Positions 37,397 to 47,071 of a stretch of DNA of 64,000 bases are shown in pieces. The first letter of the stretch is position 1; the number at the start of each line of letters is the position of its first letter. This DNA is from a virus, in the IMG/VR virus record IMGVR_UViG_3300026557_000002, positions 1 to 64,000 of that record. One strand, written 5' to 3'. The notes below the pieces were generated by a model. It made no database searches, was not told the DNA's origin, and saw only the letters and a program-made list of their open reading frames with translations. Both the position numbers and the translations under genes were made by a program.

Positions 37397-38481
37397 CAGA
37401 GGAAGCCGGCCTACCCGAAAACTGGGTTCCCAAGGACTCTGCACCTATCATCCCCGGCGCGCCCTCATCGGATCAGCAACAAGGCCCGGGTTCGTATTTT
37501 GCCGGTCCCTTATCTTCTAACTTGCAACACGATGCTGCTTTTTATAAAACAAGATACGGCGGCTCAGGTGCTCCAGAATTTCCTTTGATGCCTTTGGCGC
37601 CATCCGGAAATCCGTCAGTCAATGCCGGTACGACTAGCATCATTAAGAATACACAAGTCGTTGAAGGTCCAGGCGTCCTTTTTGAGACAAACGGGATCAA
37701 GGATCCGACTCAAAATCTTAAGAACTTTATTGCTGGTACAGGCATAACTATTAACGAAGATAACGTCGGGAATAAAACGTTCGCGGCTACCGCTCAAGTG
37801 TCTACTCCGTCTATTCCTCTTCCGAATAGTGGCCTTTATTTCGAAGCTAGAGCGATTGTCGGTCAGACTGGGCTTCAAACTATTGGAGACGCTTCTACTG
37901 CTGTTACCAGCGGAGGAACGGTTGCTATAAGTAACGGAGCTTTTCCTGTTTCTAACTTGGGCGTGGCTATTCCTGTAGCCGTAGCCAGTGGAGCAGGTTC
38001 GGCTTATGCCGGTTGGACACCTATAAATATTGCCAACAACGCCAACGGCATATTTAGAGCCGGGCGTAATTGCCGGTACCAAGCACGTATTGCGACTCAA
38101 TCTCTGGCATCCGTCATAACTTTTTTGGGATTCTCAACAGGCGACCCGTCAACTCTCCGGACTTTCCCTTTTGTTGGCTCGAATCATTATTTAGGGCTGT
38201 ATACTCCCGGATTAGGTATCACGGACAATTGGCATGCCACCATCAATGGGTCATCCGTTGATACCGGGGTACCGATTACGACCGGAAGTACGTTCGTGGA
38301 AATCGTGATGAATGACATCGCCAACACTACATCATTTTCTGTGAATGGCGGCGCTCCCACAGTCATATCCGGGTCAAATCCAAGCGGGTTTAATTGGTCT
38401 CCAACGATAACCTTTGCGGTGAATGGCAGCTGCACAATAAATTTTGATATACAGTATTTCTATGCCCAGCAGGATTTTTAA
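37369..38481 (+). CDS. Tail fibre/appendage protein (370 aa)
   Basis: ATG at 37369 (MQEDKPKTIAEEAGLPENWV...) preferred because AAAGGAAA lies just upstream; an earlier in-frame start at 37333 lies deeper in the endonuclease remnant. N-terminal Pro/Gly-rich adaptor, FIAGTGITINEDNVGNKTF (a fibre-type repeat), and a C-terminal concanavalin-like beta domain ending YFYAQQDF. Probably a second receptor-binding protein. Confidence 0.65.
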   Translation: MQEDKPKTIAEEAGLPENWVPKDSAPIIPGAPSSDQQQGPGSYFAGPLSSNLQHDAAFYKTRYGGSGAPEFPLMPLAPSGNPSVNAGTTSIIKNTQVVEGPGVLFETNGIKDPTQNLKNFIAGTGITINEDNVGNKTFAATAQVSTPSIPLPNSGLYFEARAIVGQTGLQTIGDASTAVTSGGTVAISNGAFPVSNLGVAIPVAVASGAGSAYAGWTPINIANNANGIFRAGRNCRYQARIATQSLASVITFLGFSTGDPSTLRTFPFVGSNHYLGLYTPGLGITDNWHATINGSSVDTGVPITTGSTFVEIVMNDIANTTSFSVNGGAPTVISGSNPSGFNWSPTITFAVNGSCTINFDIQYFYAQQDF

Positions 38482-38912
38482 TGACTAGACTCGAAGCGAT
38501 AACAGTAAACTATCTGGATAAAATTCAAACATGGATTCAGGCGGACCCGTTTCATCGAGACAGTCCCAAGAATCAAGCCGAGGCACTTCTGACCGGTAAA
38601 GGGTTGTTGACGTTCCGCATCGTCGATGAAATTGGGGATGTGATGTTCGTTCGTCTGGATGCCGAACAAAATATGGTTCGGTGGTCGGCGCAATTCGGAC
38701 CGCAAGAAGAAGTCAGTAAGCGGCGAGTCATAGGCGCGCTTCTGAAGGCGGCTATTCCAGCGGTCTTGAAATTTAGTCAAGATAAGGGATATAAAGGCGT
38801 TGTGTACGAGTCCGTGAATCCTCCTCTGATACAGTTCATGAATAAGCAAGGATTTAAATCGGTAGGCGGCGATGATTACGCGCTTATCTTCGAGGGCACA
38901 TGTGCAGCATAA
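38481..38912 (+). CDS. GNAT-like acetyltransferase-fold protein (143 aa)
   Basis: FRIVDEIGDVMFVRLDAEQN, AAIPAVLKFSQDKGYKGVV and ESVNPPLIQFMNKQGFKSVG follow the end of the GNAT fold (neighbour-molecule strand, then the N..xxxxF..k.GF motif). Small GNAT-fold proteins sit among tail genes in T7-like phages. Start overlaps the previous stop by 1 nt. Substrate unknown; may be structural. Confidence 0.6.
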   Translation: MTRLEAITVNYLDKIQTWIQADPFHRDSPKNQAEALLTGKGLLTFRIVDEIGDVMFVRLDAEQNMVRWSAQFGPQEEVSKRRVIGALLKAAIPAVLKFSQDKGYKGVVYESVNPPLIQFMNKQGFKSVGGDDYALIFEGTCAA

Positions 38913-39592
38913 CTGATCTGTTCGGCGGACCGAGCAAACAAGAAGAAGGTTTGGCTAATCAGGCAGACTCGTTTTCCAATGTCCTGCGCGCGAACTACGG
39001 AACTGCCTTCGGCGAACAGCAAGATACGCTTAAAAATTTGAATAGCGAAATCATGAAGATCGAGACCGGTCAAACAGGTACTGGATTTTCAGCTCAAGAA
39101 TTAGCCGCCAAGAATACCGCTGCGATTAACTCTGCTGGAGCGGCATCCAGAAATGCTCAACAAGCGATTGGAAACTTCACTGCCGGTGAAGGTGGCGGCG
39201 GGAGTTCTGGCATTGTATCTGGTGTTCAAGAGCAGTTAAGAGCTGGGGCAGCATCATCCGCAGCCAATGAGTTAGCTTCCGCACAGAACAGCATAACCCA
39301 ACAAAATTACCAGCAAGGTCGAGTTAATGCCGCACAAACAGTAGGTGGCCTCGAGAATCTAGCTCAGGAATACGGCGGAACAGCCGCTAGTGCTCAAGGC
39401 GGAGCCATTCAAGAGAATCAAGCGGCATTCGGTGACGCCGCAAAGATCCAAGAACAGAAGAGTCAAATGCTGTCTCAAATTGGCGGTCTAGTGAAGAGCG
39501 GAGTCGGAATAGCATCTGGCGGTCTGTCGTCTTTGATTTCGCAGGTCAGTCCAAACGCGGATACAAGTTTTCTTGACGCGTTTTCGGGATAA
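38900..39592 (+). CDS. Internal virion/ejection protein, small (230 aa)
   Basis: Overlaps the previous gene by 13 nt. MCSITDLFGGPSKQEEGLAN... is Ala/Gln/Gly-rich and helical throughout, with a C-terminal Gly-rich hydrophobic segment (KSGVGIASGGLSSLISQ). Such low-complexity helical proteins right before two large internal proteins fit podoviral ejection protein sets (as T7 gp14, P22 gp7/20). Confidence 0.6.
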   Translation: MCSITDLFGGPSKQEEGLANQADSFSNVLRANYGTAFGEQQDTLKNLNSEIMKIETGQTGTGFSAQELAAKNTAAINSAGAASRNAQQAIGNFTAGEGGGGSSGIVSGVQEQLRAGAASSAANELASAQNSITQQNYQQGRVNAAQTVGGLENLAQEYGGTAASAQGGAIQENQAAFGDAAKIQEQKSQMLSQIGGLVKSGVGIASGGLSSLISQVSPNADTSFLDAFSG

Positions 39593-39600
39593 GAGGGGAT

Positions 39601-42042
39601 ATGGATTTTGATCAAAATAGTTTAGCGCAATTAGCGGAAGCGCCGCCTAATCTACCGACGGCTGATGACATAGATTCGACGAAGTCTGCGACCGCAGCAA
39701 ATATTGCACACGCTCTATCTCAATCAAGTCAAGCGCCTCCTCCGACCCCAAACAACGTCGCACTGCCGACAGACGGCTCCGGTAGTTTTCAAGACAAGCT
39801 GGCTGCGTCTTTGAATAAAGCCAAGCAAGCTGCCGCGCAATCCGGACGAACGCCTAGTTGGGCTCAACTCTGGATGGGCGCCACGACAGACGCCCTTGCT
39901 ACACCGCCGGCTGGTACAGCGCCCGCTTCCGGTGAGTGGGAAAGTGCTTTGGCAAATAGAGATGCAAGTCAGCCTACTCGCGGCTTGCCGCAACCTAAAC
40001 CACGAGGACTCGGAGGTTTGGTTACGGACCAACTCGCTGATGCGGGTGCCGCAGAAGGCGGACACGGTCTTGTGGGCGGCTTTTTGAAAGCTGCAGCAGC
40101 AGGAAAGAAGAGAACGCAGGAAGAACAACAGAACGCTGTTGCTATGGCCTCCGCGAATGCCCAGTTGATTCACCAACAAGCCTTGGTTCATAAGATGGGC
40201 GAGGACGCGGTAGCCGAGCACGTCAAGGACGGGCAGGCGGGAGTAGACGCAATCACAACGCCTCCTCCCGGCGGAGCTTCTGGAACCGTAGACTACAAAG
40301 ACAAGACGTCTGACGAATTGAAGAAAATGATTACGCCGGATCCGACAACCGGTAAATCCGAAGTAGATATGTCCAAGCAGACCGTTTTTGCCACGGGCCG
40401 CAGACTAGTTGGCAAGGACGCGAACGGACTACCCCTGTATCAGACTACCTATACCGTGGTGACTCCTGCGCACGAGGCGGTCGTACAGCCAGATACCGCG
40501 AAACTTCTTAACAAGTATGCGGGTACGAATTATCCTACCGAAGAGAAAGAGGGCGCCGCGAATAAAGGCCTCCAGGTTCTCCCAGGCGCGCAACTAAACC
40601 TCCAACTGCAGCAAGCCTATAACTCCCAAGCTAATGAGCAAAAGCGCGATACGGACTTGAAGAAGCACCAACTCGAGGTCGCAGACGTTAACTCGAATAT
40701 CGCGGCCAAGACGATCGGGCAGAGTAAATTGGTGACGAACGCCCTTCAAGCAGCAACAGCTAGCCCGACTGACCCGTACGCTGTAGTCAAGGCGTACAAC
40801 GCACTCAAGCTGAGCGGAAAATTTGACGACCCGTCCAGTGGTCTAGACGAAGATGCGTACAAGATTTGGGCTGGTGGTGGCGGTAAGGACTCTGAGAAGA
40901 ACTTTGAGAAGATGCAAGACAGCTTCGCCTCCCAGCAACAAAAGAACGCAGATAGTATTCACAGCATCATCGACGAGGTTCGCAAGGACCCGACAAAGAT
41001 CGAGGGACACGTCCCATCAGTCAAGGCTGCGGCTCAAAGCATTATGAGCGACCCGACTAAGTCGGCGCAAGATAAAGCGGCTGCGGCGCAGGTATTCGCG
41101 CAAGCGAAGTCTGTTGAATCTTTTGAACTCGAAATGGATGGAGCTAAGGAAATTGCTAAAGACGAAGCTAAGCAGAAGGCCGCTCAGAGACAAGCGGCTT
41201 CCTCGAACCCGCAAGGACTGACCGGCGAGGCGTTCATCAAGACCTTACCTCCGGCCCGAGCTAATACGTTGCGCGCATTCGCGAACGGCTTGATGGTCTT
41301 GAACCCATCAGCTCTTGAGCGTACAGATAAAGGCCAAGCGTATTTGGATGACGTCTACGCAGCCTATCCTGACCTTGATTCGTCCAAGGCTCCGGCGTAT
41401 GCTAAACTGCGCTCTAACTTCACATCCGGTAAAGAAGCCCAAGGTATTAATGCGGCTAACACATCGATTCACCACTTGAATCTAATGAGTCAGAATCTAG
41501 ATACCGCCACTGCGGGTTGGACAGGTTCCGTTGAGCAATTCTTTGGAGGTAATGCCGCAGGCCGAAAGGTTGCGGATGATGCAGCCGCAGTAGCTGGTGA
41601 ATTAGGTAAATTGTATCAAGGCGGCGTTGTCGGAGAAGCTGAGGCAAAGAAGTGGCAAGAGAAGCTTAACCCGAACGCAGCGGGCATGACCATTAACAAG
41701 TTGAGAACTAACGTCCAGGAATTTACAGAACTTTTGGGCGGAAAACTTGAAGCCTTCCAAGAGCAGTGGGATGACGGCGTCCCGTCTAGATTCATCTCGG
41801 CTCCCAAGGCTATCGCGAGCCCAGAAAGCATCTCAGCTTATAAGCGCATGACGGGTAAAGATCTGAATGTCCATCCGACACAGACTCCCGCAGGCGGAAA
41901 GCCGGGCGATCTCCAAGTCCCCGCCGACCTCGCGGGCAAAGCTTCCGGATTGGCTCCGGGAAGCGACGGCAAGATGTATTTCCACGACGCTTCCGGAAAA
42001 ATCTTGAGAGCGGCAAAGCCAGAGGAACTTCCTAAGGAATAA
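39601..42042 (+). CDS. Large internal virion protein (813 aa)
   Basis: Almost wholly helical, Ala/Gln/Lys/Asp-rich (e.g. KAAAQSIMSDPTKSAQDKAA), no membrane spans, ends in a soluble domain with DLQVPADLAGKASGLAPGSD. Position between the small ejection protein and the 1122-aa protein, and size, match the middle ejection protein of podoviruses, released into the cell with DNA. Confidence 0.65.
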   Translation: MDFDQNSLAQLAEAPPNLPTADDIDSTKSATAANIAHALSQSSQAPPPTPNNVALPTDGSGSFQDKLAASLNKAKQAAAQSGRTPSWAQLWMGATTDALATPPAGTAPASGEWESALANRDASQPTRGLPQPKPRGLGGLVTDQLADAGAAEGGHGLVGGFLKAAAAGKKRTQEEQQNAVAMASANAQLIHQQALVHKMGEDAVAEHVKDGQAGVDAITTPPPGGASGTVDYKDKTSDELKKMITPDPTTGKSEVDMSKQTVFATGRRLVGKDANGLPLYQTTYTVVTPAHEAVVQPDTAKLLNKYAGTNYPTEEKEGAANKGLQVLPGAQLNLQLQQAYNSQANEQKRDTDLKKHQLEVADVNSNIAAKTIGQSKLVTNALQAATASPTDPYAVVKAYNALKLSGKFDDPSSGLDEDAYKIWAGGGGKDSEKNFEKMQDSFASQQQKNADSIHSIIDEVRKDPTKIEGHVPSVKAAAQSIMSDPTKSAQDKAAAAQVFAQAKSVESFELEMDGAKEIAKDEAKQKAAQRQAASSNPQGLTGEAFIKTLPPARANTLRAFANGLMVLNPSALERTDKGQAYLDDVYAAYPDLDSSKAPAYAKLRSNFTSGKEAQGINAANTSIHHLNLMSQNLDTATAGWTGSVEQFFGGNAAGRKVADDAAAVAGELGKLYQGGVVGEAEAKKWQEKLNPNAAGMTINKLRTNVQEFTELLGGKLEAFQEQWDDGVPSRFISAPKAIASPESISAYKRMTGKDLNVHPTQTPAGGKPGDLQVPADLAGKASGLAPGSDGKMYFHDASGKILRAAKPEELPKE

Positions 42043-42043
42043 G

Positions 42044-45000
42044 ATGGCTGACCCTCAGACACCTACGCAACAAGAGTACGACCAAGACCAAGGGACGCAG
42101 GGCGTCACCCTTGATATGAGTAAGTCGACTCCGCTTGCCCCTTCCCAGACTGCGCCTCCTGATTCGACAACTGGTGTGACTCTTGATATGAGTAAGTCAA
42201 AGCCTCTAGTCGCGGCATCAGCGGCACCTCCCCAAACTGCACCGGCGCCCTCCAGTCAAGGAGATGCTCACGGCGGAGCAGGTTACGCTGCTATTTACAA
42301 GTCATTGACAGATTTTGCCAAAGCCCGCAACGTTACGATGACGGGTTCCGAAAATCTTCAAGAATTGTATGACAAGGTTAAAAATTTCTCCGGAGCCCCT
42401 GTTCCTCCTGGTTTAGGTCCTTACGAAGGCGAGTATAGAATTGGGCGCGAAGCAATAGATTTCGGAAAAGGCGCGTTAGCTGCTCAACAGCACGAAGTTG
42501 ACACCGGCGTCGCTCAGTACGCTCAGCCGGGATTCATGAACAAGGCTGGCGGAATTATTCGATACGTTCAAGGCGGGATTCCACTTTTAGGACCTCTACT
42601 AGGCGCTATTGAGGACCACCTTTCAAATCGAGAGTATGCGCAAGCGGCTGGCGTCGCATCATCGCTGGCTACGCCCGAGGTAGTTGACAAAGTCGGAACA
42701 AAGATTGTCAACACCTTTAAGACCGCTGTAGACGATACTGCGGCTTTGACTAGAACGCACGACGCCAGGCTGAAAGAACTGGACGTAGCTAGGCAGCAAG
42801 CAGCAGACGCACAGTTAGCTGCGGACAAAGCTAAATTGGCGGAAGGCTCAGCTAGAACACCGCAAGAGATTGAAACAGCCGCTCAGAATACTTCCCAAGC
42901 CCAAACAGTAGCCAGCCAGCAACAAGCTAACTTGTCTAGAGCTGAAGCCGCGGTCAAGGCAGCAGCAGAAGCCAAGGCACAAGCTGCACTCAAGGTGGCA
43001 CAATCCGGAAGACAGATCGCCAATCAAGCGGCTAAGAAAGCCAAAGCAGGGCCAAGTCCCGAAGAAATCGCCAAGTCCAACGCGGACTTCCAGAAGGCTA
43101 TTCCTGCAGGTCCTGGTAAATCCGCTTATACACCAGAAGATTTGAAAGCTGTTAACCCTATTCTTGAACGCCATCACGCGAACACGGCACCCGTTGATAG
43201 CCCTCAGGCCGTCGTAGATGCTCTGGAATCAGATCGCGTTTCCAGAGACAACAAGGTCAAGGCTGCGGTTCAGAAATATTCAGACGAGCCTTTGAAATTA
43301 GCCGATGCGGACGAAAACGCGGTTAGCGTCAAGCAGAAATTGGTCGAAGCGTTAGCGGACGACGAAAAGGTTCGCCCGGGCTTCACCGAAGCCGCTCTGA
43401 AGGAACTCGACAAGTTCAATACCACGGATCCATCGGTTGGCGAGGCAGACGAGCTGCGCAAGACCTTGAACACCGAAAACCGAGACAAGTTAAATGCTTC
43501 GGGGGGTGCTCGAAGTATCGCAGATGCACGCGAGACCGATCCAGAGTTCGCTGCCAGATATGAGTTAGCGGATATCCTGCGCGACGGTGTCTATGGCAAA
43601 TTAGAAGAGAAAGGCGTCAAGGGCGCCCGCGAGAGCCGCCAGCTAGATGCCAGTGCTATCCGAGTACGTAATGCCGCGGAACGCCAAGTCAAGAGAGCGG
43701 ACGTCCAGGCCCGCGGAACCGGTGAGGCTGGCCCAGTGGCCAAGATCGCGTCTAAGGTCGCCAAGACGGTAGGAATCGGTGGTGGCGCCGCTTTGGGCGC
43801 CGCTACAGGAATCCCTTTCGCCACCGAAGCTGGCGCCATCATAGGCGGTTCTGCCGGACAAGCTGCCGCCGATTTCTTGGCTCCGGGCGACTTGACACGT
43901 TCTGAACTGATTCAACGTAGGATGAAGACCATGCACGGCGGGGACGTTCCTACGCTAGATACGAGTGGTGCTCAGCCGAGCGTTTTGCCCGCAGAACCTT
44001 TACCTCCCACAGTTGAGGCTCCTATCAACCCGCGAGAGAATACTGGCCTGCACGCCGCCTTGGCTACACATTTTGATGAGCCTATCGGCGAGACCCCGTA
44101 CAACGAGTTAGAGCAAAGACTGCTTCAGGACATCGCAGACAAGAAGAAATACAATGTTCCTGTCGATCCCGCAGAGCGAAAGCTGAATCTAGAGATTAAC
44201 AAAGCCAAGGTTCAAGAACTCCAAAGAGCCCGCGGACTAGCCGAAGAGCAGGTCAAGGCTCGCGAGAAAGCCAAGGCAGACGTCGAGGCTGAACGAGCCG
44301 AGAAAGAGAAGCTAGGTCTGAAGACTAATCTGGCTACGCCGTTTGAGTCCGAATCGCACATTTCACCAGAAGACGAATTCACCCTACACCATGAATTAGG
44401 CCATCATTTCCAGATCGCTAAAGCAGGATACCCGACGCAGGACATAATCGGTCGCTTGCACGCAGACATCGACAGCGGCGCCCAAGCCCAGGCTCGTTGG
44501 GATGTCAGCGACTTCTTGGACGATAAAGGCAAGATTGACCTCGGCAAGGTAAAAGACAACATTGAAGCCTTGTTGGACATCTTCCATGGCGGTGCCGTAG
44601 CAGACGAGGTTATGCGCGATGTCCCCGTGCATAGAAACAGTGGGGCCAGAACCGATCTGCGCAGAATGAGAACCTTGTTGATCGACGCTGGTTTTGCTCC
44701 AACAGAGGCCGGTCAGCTAATGGGCGCATCCGAAGGCCGCGTCAGACAAGACTTTACAAAGTCCGGAATTCGTGATATATTCCAGAGATATTCGCAGGCC
44801 CGAGAGGCCGGATTGAATCTAGGCCTTTTGATGAGCGAAGAAACATCTGGGCGCGCGATACAGGACTTTAAAAACGCTTTAGAAGCTAAGGAGAACACAG
44901 GTGAGGGCGAAAACAAATCGGCAACTCCTGGAAAAAATCAGCGAGGGGATCGAGAAAGCAACCCCGGAAGAACTGGCGGAGTTCAGGCAAGAGGTAAGGA

Positions 45001-45412
45001 AGCAAACAAATCTGCCCGCTCGACGGGAGAGAGTTCTGGAAGCGGAGCCGGACGAGAAGAACCAAGACTAAAGGCCGCCAAAGCAGAACCGGAAGAGCGT
45101 TTACCCAAGGTCGAGAACCTTAGAGTACCCCAGGAGCGAACAACGGGCGAACATGACGCCGCTATCAAGGAAGGCGGCGGGATTCCCGGCGGGGTTCAAG
45201 AAGGCGACGAAGAGATAGGGTTGAAGGATTTGGTTCTTTTCCACGATCCCACGACGGGCAGCACACTAGCCTTGCCTGTGGACAAGGTCTCGGCGGAGAA
45301 TGTCAAGGCTCAATTGCGCAAGTCTAGAGACATGTATATCGCTGCCGAGGATAAGAAGGCCAAGGTAGCACATCCAGACGACCACGCCAAGAATCATGAA
45401 GGTGAACAATGA
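42044..45412 (+). CDS. Largest internal virion protein with metallopeptidase-like motif (1122 aa)
   Basis: Starts 2 nt after the previous stop. N-terminal duplicate motif GVTLDMSKSTPL / GVTLDMSKSKPL (about residues 22 and 46), long coiled coils (about 220-340), a hydrophobic Gly/Ala segment (VGIGGGAALGAATGI, about 570-600), then TLHHELGHHFQIAKAGYP with HELGHH at about 782-787, a zinc peptidase signature. The tail is highly charged. A cell-entry protein that could carry a peptidase for crossing the envelope. Confidence 0.7.
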   Translation: MADPQTPTQQEYDQDQGTQGVTLDMSKSTPLAPSQTAPPDSTTGVTLDMSKSKPLVAASAAPPQTAPAPSSQGDAHGGAGYAAIYKSLTDFAKARNVTMTGSENLQELYDKVKNFSGAPVPPGLGPYEGEYRIGREAIDFGKGALAAQQHEVDTGVAQYAQPGFMNKAGGIIRYVQGGIPLLGPLLGAIEDHLSNREYAQAAGVASSLATPEVVDKVGTKIVNTFKTAVDDTAALTRTHDARLKELDVARQQAADAQLAADKAKLAEGSARTPQEIETAAQNTSQAQTVASQQQANLSRAEAAVKAAAEAKAQAALKVAQSGRQIANQAAKKAKAGPSPEEIAKSNADFQKAIPAGPGKSAYTPEDLKAVNPILERHHANTAPVDSPQAVVDALESDRVSRDNKVKAAVQKYSDEPLKLADADENAVSVKQKLVEALADDEKVRPGFTEAALKELDKFNTTDPSVGEADELRKTLNTENRDKLNASGGARSIADARETDPEFAARYELADILRDGVYGKLEEKGVKGARESRQLDASAIRVRNAAERQVKRADVQARGTGEAGPVAKIASKVAKTVGIGGGAALGAATGIPFATEAGAIIGGSAGQAAADFLAPGDLTRSELIQRRMKTMHGGDVPTLDTSGAQPSVLPAEPLPPTVEAPINPRENTGLHAALATHFDEPIGETPYNELEQRLLQDIADKKKYNVPVDPAERKLNLEINKAKVQELQRARGLAEEQVKAREKAKADVEAERAEKEKLGLKTNLATPFESESHISPEDEFTLHHELGHHFQIAKAGYPTQDIIGRLHADIDSGAQAQARWDVSDFLDDKGKIDLGKVKDNIEALLDIFHGGAVADEVMRDVPVHRNSGARTDLRRMRTLLIDAGFAPTEAGQLMGASEGRVRQDFTKSGIRDIFQRYSQAREAGLNLGLLMSEETSGRAIQDFKNALEAKENTGEGENKSATPGKNQRGDRESNPGRTGGVQARGKEANKSARSTGESSGSGAGREEPRLKAAKAEPEERLPKVENLRVPQERTTGEHDAAIKEGGGIPGGVQEGDEEIGLKDLVLFHDPTTGSTLALPVDKVSAENVKAQLRKSRDMYIAAEDKKAKVAHPDDHAKNHEGEQ

Positions 45413-45510
45413 TTTGGACACAAGAAACATCGTATATTTATTGGTTGACAAAGCAAGAAATACGTGCTATCTTGATTGAAGCCCTAGAACGTTGGCTAAT
45501 TAGCAATTAA
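45409..45510 (+). CDS. Tiny hypothetical protein (33 aa)
   Basis: ATGA overlap with the preceding stop. MIWTQETSYIYWLTKQEIRA...ERWLISN, a single amphipathic helix. GGTGAACA precedes the ATG. Unknown. Confidence 0.45.
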   Translation: MIWTQETSYIYWLTKQEIRAILIEALERWLISN

Positions 45511-45520
45511 AGGAGACACA

Positions 45521-45712
45521 ATGGCAAAGGGAGCAGGAAGCGGTGATAAGCTGGCTCGAGGTGCGATTCGTGCAACATATACAACCACCGAAGGCGGCGT
45601 TTCGAACAAGAAGTGGGATGATATGTTCGCCGATTATGATCCGGAAAGATTCAAGAAAAACGGGCTGCCCAAAGTCGAGGGCGGCGAGAAAGAGTTGATG
45701 AAGAGCCGGTAA
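45521..45712 (+). CDS. Small hypothetical protein (63 aa)
   Basis: AAAGGAGAC before the ATG; MAKGAGSGDKLARGAIRATY..., charged, without hydrophobic core, ends ELMKSR. Its stop overlaps the next ATG (TAATG). Position at the end of the virion module suggests a minor structural role. Confidence 0.55.
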   Translation: MAKGAGSGDKLARGAIRATYTTTEGGVSNKKWDDMFADYDPERFKKNGLPKVEGGEKELMKSR

Positions 45713-46482
45713 TGAAATCTGTAGTCGTAATGCCGGTTTGCCGGAGACCGGAGTTCTTGGCTCTCAGCTTAGAGAAATTAGAACTCGCTGGCGGCCTTGA
45801 TCTAGATGTAAGAATTTATGCGGACACGGGGACAGACCTCGAATCTGTCTCCTTTGTTCGTGACCAGTATTTCCCTTCAGCAATGATCTTCCAAGCTAAA
45901 CCCCATCCTAAAGCACCCTCCGGAACATTTAACATACTCAATTCCATAGCTGCGGGGTATCATGCTGGCGGTGATTTGATTTACCACGTCGAAGAAGATG
46001 TAATGGTACGCTCTGGGTTTTTTGCTTTCCACGAGGCCCAGCATTCGCTATTCGCGAATCGCGAATCCAGAATACTGGCGACTTGCGGCCGTCAGGTTAA
46101 ATATTTCATGGACAACTTCGGGGACTTGTACAGTAACCCGGGATCCTGTTTATCTCGCCGGCTAGTCGAAGCCTTGATCCCGCATCTCTGCTCAGCGTAT
46201 TACGCCGACCAAGAAGGCTACCTGAACGCAAACTTCGAGCCCTGGCCAGAAATGAGTAAGCTCGATGACGGCCTGATTCGGAGAGTGATCCGCCAGCTAG
46301 ACGGCCGAGTCGTGTCGGCTAACCCGGGAGTTTGCGCGCACCAAGGGTTCAGGTACTACGATAAGTTGTCGATATACAGGAATGAAGAGACCGTGATCGA
46401 GGCCAGGATTTCTCGTTTAAGGCGGATCTTAGCCGATGTCAGGCCGGGAGATCGGTACGCGAGGGATTTTGAACCGTTTTGA
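45712..46482 (+). CDS. GT-A type glycosyltransferase
   Basis: 256 aa. MKSVVVMPVCRRPEFLALSL is the nucleotide-sugar-binding start of GT-A enzymes; DLIYHVEEDVMV (about residues 85-96) carries the acidic DxD-like metal site, followed by GFFAFHEAQ and SRRLVEALIPHL. Probably cytoplasmic, adds sugar to a surface or virion acceptor. Last + strand gene; the next genes converge. Confidence 0.7.
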   Translation: MKSVVVMPVCRRPEFLALSLEKLELAGGLDLDVRIYADTGTDLESVSFVRDQYFPSAMIFQAKPHPKAPSGTFNILNSIAAGYHAGGDLIYHVEEDVMVRSGFFAFHEAQHSLFANRESRILATCGRQVKYFMDNFGDLYSNPGSCLSRRLVEALIPHLCSAYYADQEGYLNANFEPWPEMSKLDDGLIRRVIRQLDGRVVSANPGVCAHQGFRYYDKLSIYRNEETVIEARISRLRRILADVRPGDRYARDFEPF

Positions 46483-46505
46483 TAATCACCTCTTCGGTGA
46501 TTATC
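46481..46505. other. Hairpin at the convergent gene junction
   Basis: GATAATCACC (46481-46490) and GGTGATTATC (46496-46505) form a perfect ten-pair stem between the converging genes. There is no T-run on either side, so it is not a classical terminator, but it could stabilise both 3' ends. Confidence 0.6.
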
Positions 46506-46692
46506 GCTTTGGCTCAACGAATCCATTCACTTCCATGAAGTTCCGTCCCGCTTGCTCAAACGCTAATGCTACACATTGTTCAGCAAACTGTGGATCGAGG
46601 CCGATGGCTATAGCTTTATCCATCAGTTCTTTCCTGATCTTCATCAATTCCGCCTCGATAGATTCCATCGAGAATGCACTGTAGTCTTCCAT
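46501..46692 (-). CDS. Small helical hypothetical protein (63 aa)
   Basis: MEDYSAFSMESIEAELMKIR..., helical and charged; GGAGGC lies just before the ATG. Last gene of the leftward unit. Unknown function. Confidence 0.6.
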   Translation of the reverse strand: MEDYSAFSMESIEAELMKIRKELMDKAIAIGLDPQFAEQCVALAFEQAGRNFMEVNGFVEPKR

Positions 46693-46724
46693 CCTGCCTC
46701 CTGATAATCAATCGCCCTTGTTTT

Positions 46725-47069
46725 TCATTCTTGCTTCGTCATTAATCTAGGCCACCAAGCGTTGGGGTTTACCATCGTGACTGTCTGCCACTCGGCTCCC
46801 GTAGCCTTAGCCCTGGCACCACCGCCGCCACCGCTTAGTGGTTTGTTCCCTGGGACGTGTGTCGGATCATAATCCTTCTTCGGCTGTGGTTTGTCGTCGG
46901 CATCAGCCGGAACCAACCTGCTTAAGAATTCGTCCCCGACTTCAATCTTCTTTCCGTTCTCTAGCTCTAACCGGTGTACGATCCCGGAAGAAGAAAGAAT
47001 TCGTCCCAAGTACAAAAAATACATCGGCTTTGTCCCGATTACATGTTTGAGCCAATCTCCTGGTTTCAT
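46725..47069 (-). CDS. Hypothetical protein (114 aa)
   Basis: MKPGDWLKHVIGTKPMYFLY..., an SH3-like beta start (FLYLGRI...VHRLELENGKKIEVG) followed by a Gly/Lys/Pro-rich tail. Begins 3 nt after the previous stop. Not recognised. Confidence 0.6.
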   Translation of the reverse strand: MKPGDWLKHVIGTKPMYFLYLGRILSSSGIVHRLELENGKKIEVGDEFLSRLVPADADDKPQPKKDYDPTHVPGNKPLSGGGGGARAKATGAEWQTVTMVNPNAWWPRLMTKQE

Positions 47070-47071
47070 GG

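Noticed and set aside
46481-46505. Bidirectional terminator between converging genes
   Set aside because: Perfect hairpin, but no T-run follows on either strand, so only a structural role is claimed.
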